DNA of 10,800 nucleotides from UBA8653 sp963978155. Its GTDB lineage: Bacteria > Planctomycetota > Phycisphaerae > Phycisphaerales > SM1A02. Within the stretch, counting starts at the first letter, position 1; each line of letters opens with the position of its first letter. A model generated the notes under the pieces. It did no database searches. It was not told the DNA's origin and was given only the letters and a program-made list of their open reading frames with translations. Of this stretch, positions 5,828 through 10,800 are shown piece by piece. The stretch is from contig CAXBRK010000067.1 of assembly GCA_963978155.1 (NCBI GenBank), positions 1 through 10,800 on the forward strand. The letters are read 5' to 3'. A program made the position numbers and the translations under genes.

Positions 5828-8683
5828 ATGGACCGACTTTGGATTGTTGACGGCCACGCGGCCTTCTTCCGGGCGTATCACGCGATCCGTGGAGGCATGA
5901 CCAGTCCGGTGACGGGGGAGCCGACCCATTTGGTGTACGGCTTCACCGGAACCTTGCTCAACATGATTCGCACCCACCGACCCACAAAGTTGGTGGTGGT
6001 GATCGATGCGGCGGGGGATACCGAAACCTTCCGCACGAAGTTGTATCCCGAATACAAAGCCAATCGAGATGAAGCCCCGGAGGATTTCGGTCCCCAGGTG
6101 GAACGGTGTTTGGAATTGTTGCGTTTGATGCGTATTCCGGTGTTTGGTCTTGAAGGGGTGGAGGCCGACGACACCATTGCCTCGATCATCACCCAGTGCG
6201 CTTCGGACCACGCTGAATTGGCCATCCGCATTGCCAGTCGCGACAAGGATCTCACCCAGTTGTGCTCGCCGCGGGTAGACATGTTTGATGCGATGAAGGA
6301 TTCGTTGGTGACCCCATCGGATGTCTTCAAGACCGAAGGCGTGGAACCCCACATGGTGGGGGACATCTTGGCATTGATGGGTGACACCGCCGACAACATT
6401 CCGGGCGTGCCCGGGATTGGGCCCAAGACCGCCGCCAAACTCATCATCGAACATGGCGATCTGGATGGCTTGTACGAAGCGCTACCTGGCCTCAAAGGCA
6501 AGAAGATGCAGGCCATCGGTGAGCACCGAGAAACCACCGCGTTGGCTCGACAACTGGTGGACCTCAAGCGGGATTTGGACACCGGCTTTGATCTCGATGA
6601 TGCCGACTTTGATCCCGGTCAGATTGATCTCGAAGGTCTTGATGGTCTTTGCCGGCAACTGGGCTTCAACTCGTATCCTCGTTCCTTCCGTGAGTTGGCT
6701 GGTGCGGAAGCATCCACACCCGAGAACGCAGTCACCGAAGACGCTCCCGTTTCACGCAAACGCTCGTCCGCCCCTGACCCCATCGACGGTGGGTTGTTCG
6801 GGTCCGCGGAGACCGAAGCGACCACAGCGCCGAGAGCCTCTCTGGGGAACTATCGCTGCTTGTGCACCGCCGAAGAGGTCAAGGCGTACGCCCAAGAACT
6901 GCTGGGGGCGGAGCGGTTTGCCTTTGACACCGAAACCACAAGTTTGCGGGCCCGAGAGGCTGCACTGGTGGGCCTGTCGTTCAGCACCAAGGCGGGGGAG
7001 GCGGTGTACATCCCGGTGAACTCGCCCGATGCATCGCAGCATCTCGCATTGCCCGAAGTCTTGGCGATCTTGCAACCCGTCTTTGCCAAAGAAGGCATTC
7101 GCAAAGTGGCCCACAACCTGAAGTACGACCTTCAGATCCTGCGTGGTGCCGGCTTCGACGTGGTGGGTCCTTTTGGTGACACCATGATTTCCTCCTACCT
7201 CTTGGATTCCACCCGAAGCAGCCATGGTTTGGATGCCTTGTCGCTTGGGCTTTTGGGCATGGAGATGACGCCGATCTCGGCACTGATCGGCAAAGGAAAA
7301 TCCCAGATTGGCTTCGCCGAGGTGCCTTTGGACCAAGCGGCCGATTACGCCGCCGAAGATGCCGATGCCACTTTGCGCTTGGATGACCTGTTGCAGCCCA
7401 AGTTGGTGGCGGAGGATCTTGATCGCCTAGCCCACGATGTGGAGCTGCCCTTGGTGGAAGTGCTGGCCGAGATGGAATGGAACGGTATCGGGGTCGATCT
7501 CAAAGAGCTTGCTCGGCAACAAGTTCGCTTGCAGGATCGCATTGAAGAAATTGCCACTGAAGTGGCCGCGCACGCGCCGCATCCCTTCAATCCTGATTCG
7601 CCCAAACAACTTTCGGCCGCCTTGTTTGGTGCGGTGGACGTGGACCCTCCGGGCTTGGGCTTGAAGCCCATCAAAAAAGGCAAAAGTGGCACCCCAAGCA
7701 CGGATTTGGAAGTGCTGGAGAAGCTTCGCGACGATCCCGAGATCGACACGCCCATCCCGGCCTTGGTGATCGAGTACCGGCAACTGACCAAGTTGGTGGG
7801 CACGTACTTGGCTTCCTTGCCCGAGCACGTGTGTGAAGCCACCGGTCGCATCCATGCCTCGTTCCATCAGGCCGTGGCTTCGACCGGTCGGTTGTCCAGC
7901 AGCGATCCCAACCTGCAGAACATCCCGATTCGCACGGACGTTGGTCGAGAAATTCGCCGCGCGTTTGTGGCCGACGAAGGCAACCTGTTGGTGACGGCGG
8001 ACTATTCGCAAATCGAGCTTCGCATTCTCGCCCACCTTTCCGGTGATCCTGCGCTCCGTGAGGCCTTTGAACTGGGGGCCGACATCCACACCGCGGTGGC
8101 TTCGCAGACGTTTGATGTGGCCCCGGAAGATGTGGACGACACCCAGCGTTCGACGGCGAAGATGATCAACTTCGGCATCGTCTATGGCATCACGGCCTTT
8201 GGACTTTCCCGCCGGTTGAACCACGCGATTTCGCCCGGTGAAGCCCAGCAGGTGATCGACGATTACAAGGCTCGGTTTGTGGGGATCGACCAGTTCCTGG
8301 CCGCGTGCGTGCAGGAGGCCAGAGACACGGGGTACGTGCGAACCATTTTGGGTCGTCGTCGGCCCATCGAGGGCATCGACCAGCGGAATCCCATGTTGCG
8401 TCAACGGGCCGAGCGGTACGCGATCAACACCGTGGTGCAGGGCTCCGCCGCGGACCTCATCAAAGTGGCCATGGTGGATGTGCATCGGCGGTTGCCGGAG
8501 GCCTTCCCCGAGGCCCGTTTGCTGTTGCAGATCCACGACGAATTGGTGCTGGAGTGTCCCAGCGGCCAAGCAGAGGCCTTGCGAGATTTCGTGGTGCAAG
8601 CCATGGCGGGGGCCATGCCCGATCTGGACGTGCCGATTACGGCCGGATCCTCGATTGGGGCCACCTGGATTGAGGCCAAATAA
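5828..8683 (+). CDS. polA: DNA polymerase I
   Basis: This 951-residue protein (E. coli PolA is 928) fills gaps and removes RNA primers during replication and repair. The 5' nuclease domain is about 1-290, with Asp8 in VDGHAAFFRAYHAIRG, LYPEYKANR (72-80), EADD (112-115), SRDKD (137-141) and the helix-hairpin-helix PGVPGIGPKTA. A low-complexity linker covers about 291-338. The proofreading 3'-5' exonuclease (about 340-525) looks active: DTET (367-370), AHNLKYDLQIL (428-438) and YAAEDADAT (507-515). The polymerase domain has motif A DYSQIELR (725-732), motif B RSTAKMINFGIVYG (774-787, with Phe782 at the position of E. coli Phe762) and motif C QIHDELV (901-907). The ATG at 5828 fits the domain start, although only a weak ribosome site precedes it; it lies 9 bases after the upstream gene. 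No terminator is visible before the tRNA promoter region. Confidence 0.97.
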   Translation: MDRLWIVDGHAAFFRAYHAIRGGMTSPVTGEPTHLVYGFTGTLLNMIRTHRPTKLVVVIDAAGDTETFRTKLYPEYKANRDEAPEDFGPQVERCLELLRLMRIPVFGLEGVEADDTIASIITQCASDHAELAIRIASRDKDLTQLCSPRVDMFDAMKDSLVTPSDVFKTEGVEPHMVGDILALMGDTADNIPGVPGIGPKTAAKLIIEHGDLDGLYEALPGLKGKKMQAIGEHRETTALARQLVDLKRDLDTGFDLDDADFDPGQIDLEGLDGLCRQLGFNSYPRSFRELAGAEASTPENAVTEDAPVSRKRSSAPDPIDGGLFGSAETEATTAPRASLGNYRCLCTAEEVKAYAQELLGAERFAFDTETTSLRAREAALVGLSFSTKAGEAVYIPVNSPDASQHLALPEVLAILQPVFAKEGIRKVAHNLKYDLQILRGAGFDVVGPFGDTMISSYLLDSTRSSHGLDALSLGLLGMEMTPISALIGKGKSQIGFAEVPLDQAADYAAEDADATLRLDDLLQPKLVAEDLDRLAHDVELPLVEVLAEMEWNGIGVDLKELARQQVRLQDRIEEIATEVAAHAPHPFNPDSPKQLSAALFGAVDVDPPGLGLKPIKKGKSGTPSTDLEVLEKLRDDPEIDTPIPALVIEYRQLTKLVGTYLASLPEHVCEATGRIHASFHQAVASTGRLSSSDPNLQNIPIRTDVGREIRRAFVADEGNLLVTADYSQIELRILAHLSGDPALREAFELGADIHTAVASQTFDVAPEDVDDTQRSTAKMINFGIVYGITAFGLSRRLNHAISPGEAQQVIDDYKARFVGIDQFLAACVQEARDTGYVRTILGRRRPIEGIDQRNPMLRQRAERYAINTVVQGSAADLIKVAMVDVHRRLPEAFPEARLLLQIHDELVLECPSGQAEALRDFVVQAMAGAMPDLDVPITAGSSIGATWIEAK

Positions 8684-8715
8684 GGCTTCTGAGCCCCCAG
8701 AACCCCCATCCCGAC

Positions 8716-8743
8716 TTGACACCACGGCGCTTGACGCTACGAT
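8716..8743 (+). promoter_or_regulatory. Sigma70-like promoter for tRNA-Asp
   Basis: TTGACA (8716-8721) is a perfect -35 box, followed after 16 bases by TACGAT (8738-8743), a 4-of-6 match to the -10 box. Transcription would start near 8750, about 28 bases before the tRNA, in the short gap after polA. It lies outside any gene. Confidence 0.7.
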
Positions 8744-8777
8744 TTCCGTCCTGCCCTGTGTCTCAGGGCGACAACTT

Positions 8778-8851
8778 GGGGCGGTAGCTCAATTGGTTAG
8801 AGCTCCGGACTGTCTATCCGGAGGTTGCGAGTTCGAATCTCGTCCGCCTCG
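8778..8851 (+). tRNA. tRNA-Asp (anticodon GTC)
   Basis: A full cloverleaf is visible. The acceptor stem is GGGGCGG/CCGCCTC (8778-8784 with 8844-8850, one G-U pair) and the D stem is GCTC/GAGC. The anticodon stem CCGGA/TCCGG carries loop CTGTCTA (8810-8816), so the anticodon is GTC. The variable loop is AGGTT. The T arm is GCGAG-TTCGAAT-CTCGT. The discriminator is G8851, as expected for Asp. The CCA end is not encoded. The 3' part is overlapped on the other strand by the integrase coding end, marking this tRNA as the likely integration target. Confidence 0.97.
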
Positions 8852-10120
8852 CTTTTGGAAGCCTTCCTGTCTCAGGAGGGCTTTTTTCTTGGGGTGGTTT
8901 GGGGTGGAATCTGAGGAAAGCGCACGATTTGGCGCACGGTTTTGTGGGCGGGGAAGGACGGAGAAGCAGGCTCTCCGGTCGAGGTCTCGGGAGGGGTCGA
9001 GATACCGCTCCGTCGTCCTCGCTGAAGCGTGTCCGATGGCTCGCTGGATGGAGGGGACGGACAAGCCCCGGCGTGAGAGTTCGGTGGCATAGAACTTCCG
9101 AAAAGATTTCCAGCCCAATTTGTTGCCGTTGGAATTGGTCAAGGACAGACCGGCATCCTCAAGATCCTTTCTGAGCAAATATTTCCACAAGGCTCGGGAG
9201 TAGGTCGGAATGCGAAAAACGGGTTCTTTGTTGGATTCGGGACACGCAAGATCTCGGTGAGCGTCCAGTGCCTTGAGCAGCGAGTCAGAAATGGGGAGAG
9301 TTCTTGGAAAATTGTTCTTGGTGGTTTCGGGTCTGAGAGTGATGGATGAAGACTCGGTGTGAATGTCTCGCCACTGAAGCGCAACGATCTCTGATTCCCG
9401 AAGACCGGTCTCAACGGCGGTTCTGTAGAGAAGGCTTCTTGCCGAACCAGACAGCGACCAAGAGCTACCACGACCGGAACGAGTCTTGGCACTCTCGCAC
9501 CACCCAAGAAGCGTCTGAAGGGCTTCAGGGTCAATAGCACCAACACCCGAGGACTCTTCCTTTCTTCGCTTTATCTTTTGCAGACATTTGGTCTGACAGA
9601 GGTCTCGGTCGTGCAGCCAGCCCTCAAATTGAATGAGATAGCCTCGGTATTTGTTGAAGGTTCGGGAAGACCAATCGCCGGCGGCAGCAAGAGAACACAA
9701 CGCTTCTTCAATTGAGCGAATTCTCAATTCCTCGACCAATTGAATCTTTGCCTTTTGACACACTTGATTGACCACTCTGAGGCACTCGGAAGTGTGTGAT
9801 GATGTTGCCCCGGAATCGTCGAGAGAAGCCTTCCAAGAGGCGAGGTGGTCTTGGATGAGCCGTGAGTCGGCAATGTCCTTAGGAAGCACTGAAAGGGCAA
9901 TCAGACGCTCTTGAAGAGAGTGTGGAAGTGTTCTTGCCCAAGTAGAGAACTGAGGCACAACCAAATCTTTAGGAGTGCTAAGAATCTTTGTGATTTGCAG
10001 GGCAATCTTGTTGGCATCGGATCGCAGACGAGTCTTGAGCGAGATGCGTTCACCACTCGGAAGAGTGAGCCAGTAAATCTTGGAATCGGTTCTTTTCCAA
10101 ACTCTTGGTATTGAAGTCAT
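8789..10120 (-). CDS. Tyrosine recombinase / integrase of a tRNA-Asp-integrated element
   Basis: This 443-residue site-specific recombinase should catalyse integration and excision of the element to its right. Residues about 1-50 look like an arm-binding N-terminus (YWLTLPSGERISLKTRL), about 80-185 like a core-binding SAM-like domain, and about 195-380 are catalytic. Arg241 lies in AVETGLRESEIVALQW, Lys268 in the beta-hairpin, Arg341 in WKSFRKFYAT, His364 in AIGHASARTTERYL, and Tyr373 is the nucleophile. The usual His three residues before the second Arg is Lys338. The start is ATG 10120-10118 with no clear ribosome site. About 70 residues follow the Tyr; residues 424-443 (RGGRDSNSQPPDRQSGALTN) and the stop are antisense to the tRNA. 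G+C is clearly lower and Ser/Lys content higher than in the genes to the left, as expected of acquired DNA. It is probably expressed from the intergenic region to its right. Confidence 0.93.
   Translation of the reverse strand: MTSIPRVWKRTDSKIYWLTLPSGERISLKTRLRSDANKIALQITKILSTPKDLVVPQFSTWARTLPHSLQERLIALSVLPKDIADSRLIQDHLASWKASLDDSGATSSHTSECLRVVNQVCQKAKIQLVEELRIRSIEEALCSLAAAGDWSSRTFNKYRGYLIQFEGWLHDRDLCQTKCLQKIKRRKEESSGVGAIDPEALQTLLGWCESAKTRSGRGSSWSLSGSARSLLYRTAVETGLRESEIVALQWRDIHTESSSITLRPETTKNNFPRTLPISDSLLKALDAHRDLACPESNKEPVFRIPTYSRALWKYLLRKDLEDAGLSLTNSNGNKLGWKSFRKFYATELSRRGLSVPSIQRAIGHASARTTERYLDPSRDLDRRACFSVLPRPQNRAPNRALSSDSTPNHPKKKALLRQEGFQKRGGRDSNSQPPDRQSGALTN
8832..8851 (+). other. Probable attachment-site core (att) in the tRNA-Asp 3' end
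   Basis: The change in base composition and the integrase gene both begin at the 3' end of the tRNA. The T-loop/acceptor part of a tRNA is the usual crossover site for tyrosine-recombinase elements. The exact core cannot be set, because the second att copy is not in this window. The limits given cover the T loop to the discriminator base and are an estimate. Confidence 0.5.
8859..8887 (+). terminator. Rho-independent terminator after tRNA-Asp
   Basis: GCCTTCCTG (8861-8869) pairs with CAGGAGGGC (8873-8881), with one G-U pair and a 3-base loop, and the flanking AA/TT can extend the stem. TTTTTT (8882-8887) follows. It begins only 8 bases after the tRNA and lies inside the integrase coding sequence on the opposite strand. 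It may also end polA read-through transcripts. Confidence 0.85.
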
Positions 10121-10195
10121 TCACTGAAGAATGGCAGATATGAAATAAAAAACAACTCGTCTGAGGGTGATGACTGACAGCTGATGTCGCTGGTC

Positions 10196-10216
10196 AAAAA
10201 AAAGATTGGAAATCTT
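10196..10216 (-). terminator. Weak terminator-like hairpin upstream of the integrase
   Basis: AAGATT (10202-10207) pairs with AATCTT (10211-10216) around GGA. On the minus strand the stem runs directly into a T-run (complement of 10196-10203). It could damp transcription entering the integrase from the right. The stem is short and A+T-rich, so it may have no function. Confidence 0.25.
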
Positions 10217-10284
10217 GGAATTTTGTTCCGTGAATTTGTGAATTGCGCACCTAAATACAATGTCTTTCGGAAATAAGGGGAACT

Positions 10285-10331
10285 CTAAAGGGACTTTAGG
10301 GATGCATATATATCTCTATGAGATCCATAGA
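10285..10331. promoter_or_regulatory. Cluster of short inverted repeats, possible operator
   Basis: Three perfect dyads lie within 47 bases: CTAAAG-GGA-CTTTAG (10285-10299), ATCTC-TAT-GAGAT (10312-10324) and TCTATG-AGATC-CATAGA (10315-10331). The last two overlap, so they could form alternative structures or overlapping protein sites. The position between two divergent genes of a mobile element suits a repressor or excisionase site, but no binding protein is visible. Confidence 0.3.
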
Positions 10332-10428
10332 ACACCCAAAGAAACATAAGTCCCATGTATTGATTCAAGAAAAGGGATATTCGTGTCTCTCCAAAGAACA
10401 CTTAGCGTGCAATCAATTGGGGAGATTG

Positions 10429-10800
10429 ATGTCCTTCAAGAGCTTTCTCAAAGAGGGCTCTCAGAAGGTCAAACCAAAAGTCAAACAGCCATCGACTGGC
10501 AAAGCCAAGTATGTGACTCCATCAGCGAGTCAATACAGGGATGCCATTCCCGAGATCGGAGATGACCTCAACATTCAACCACGGGATCGGAAGGTTTCAG
10601 TTGAGAAGAAGAGAAATGTGAAGAAGTTCATATCTGCACCCATAGGTGCAAGATTCAACTCAGACTTCTATTTCGCCTTTGGTGATGTTGATCCAGTCTT
10701 CGTTTCACCACCCATGATCTTTGATCTTGATGAACATCCCGAAGGCAGTGGAATGATTCGTCTTGTGAGACTGGTGTCCGTTGGAACGACTACGAGACAG
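10429..10800 (+). CDS. Unrecognised protein of the element, N-terminal part (runs off right edge)
   Basis: The frame is open from ATG 10429 to the window edge, giving 124 codons with no stop. GGGGAG (10419-10424) lies 4 bases upstream as a possible, slightly close, ribosome site. The same frame is also open upstream to 10300, with another ATG at 10318 that would add 37 residues but has no ribosome site at normal distance, so the start is uncertain. The product begins with a very basic, disordered-looking stretch (SFKSFLKEGSQKVKPKVKQP), has a second basic patch (RKVSVEKKRNVKKF, about 60-73), and then becomes more regular (FYFAFGDVDPVFVSPPMIFDL, about 87-107). I recognise no family. It is transcribed away from the integrase. 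The downstream part is needed to judge its function. Confidence 0.55.
   Translation, partial: MSFKSFLKEGSQKVKPKVKQPSTGKAKYVTPSASQYRDAIPEIGDDLNIQPRDRKVSVEKKRNVKKFISAPIGARFNSDFYFAFGDVDPVFVSPPMIFDLDEHPEGSGMIRLVRLVSVGTTTRQ

Larger units (their letters stand above)
10121..10428. other. A+T-rich intergenic region of the element
   Basis: This 308-bp stretch separates the leftward integrase from the rightward edge gene, so it probably holds both promoters and possible integrase arm or regulator sites. It contains two GTGAATT copies eight bases apart (10230-10236 and 10238-10244), a small hairpin next to an A-run, and dense dyads at 10285-10331. TACAAT (10257-10262) could be a -10 box, but no matching -35 box is seen. 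In-frame codons from ATG 10318 could extend the next gene upstream into this region. Confidence 0.5.
8832..10800. mobile_element. One end of an integrative element or genomic island at tRNA-Asp (continues past right edge)
   Basis: The end is defined by an integrase next to a tRNA 3' end, lower G+C, altered codon use, and an unrecognised gene at the right edge. Only the integrase and part of one further gene are visible, so prophage, satellite, conjugative element and simple island cannot be told apart. The left limit is the estimated att core. No second tRNA 3'-end copy occurs in the window. Confidence 0.7.

Noticed and set aside
7427..8725. 432-codon minus-strand open frame opposite polA
   Set aside because: It is entirely antisense to the conserved polymerase domain, rich in His/Gly/Arg typical of reverse-frame translation, with no recognisable motif.
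8277..9092. 271-codon plus-strand frame across polA end, tRNA and integrase end
   Set aside because: It runs through the tRNA and terminator and is out of frame with polA; a chance reading frame.
10383..10565. 60-codon plus-strand frame starting at GTG with AAGGG upstream
   Set aside because: It overlaps the longer edge frame (10429 onward) in another frame and has low-complexity Ser/Gln composition. The ribosome-like site is fair, so a short leader peptide remains possible but is not supported.
1..10800. CRISPR array, insertion sequence, rRNA or toxin-antitoxin pair
   Set aside because: No spaced repeat series, transposase motifs, rRNA segments or paired small toxin/antitoxin genes were seen on either strand.

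Overview
The window looks like a chromosomal segment of a G+C-rich Gram-negative-type bacterium that gives way, on the right, to the end of an integrated mobile element. The best lineage guess is Planctomycetota, possibly Phycisphaerae. That guess rests on a recalled likeness of the long acyl carrier protein with a neighbouring FabZ-type dehydratase and of the PolA N-terminus to planctomycete proteins, so it is an inference.

Left block (1-2431, all on the minus strand, read right to left): a FabZ-type dehydratase, an unusually long acyl carrier protein and a second, more divergent FabZ-like hotdog protein lie tightly spaced. A 251-bp gap follows, then coaD (phosphopantetheine adenylyltransferase). 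CoaD overlaps by four bases the start of a metallo-beta-lactamase-like protein that runs off the left edge. The theme is acyl-ACP chemistry plus supply of the CoA/phosphopantetheine cofactor. The gap holds stem-loops and an intrinsic terminator that points the wrong way for the flanking genes.

Middle block (2519-8683, plus strand): a complete F-type ATP synthase beta subunit stands alone and is closed by a strong terminator. An apparent three-gene operon follows: an exported protein with a PepSY-like N-terminus and two FKBP domains, a small single-pass membrane protein of unknown function, and a full-length three-domain DNA polymerase I.

Right block (8716-10800): a tRNA-Asp(GTC) with a good sigma70-like promoter and its own terminator is the apparent integration site. 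A tyrosine recombinase on the opposite strand reads into the tRNA, and its last 20 codons and stop are antisense to the tRNA 3' part. Beyond it lies an A+T-rich, dyad-rich intergenic region and then an unrecognised plus-strand gene that leaves the window at the right edge. Base composition and codon use change visibly after the tRNA, consistent with a genomic island or integrative element whose other end is outside the window.

No CRISPR array, rRNA, insertion sequence or recognised defence system is visible. The more unusual items are the dehydratase/ACP cluster with its long ACP, the MBL-like protein with a degraded metal motif, the orphan atpD, the PepSY-FKBP-FKBP fusion, and the integrase-tRNA overlap with a non-canonical integrase active site.
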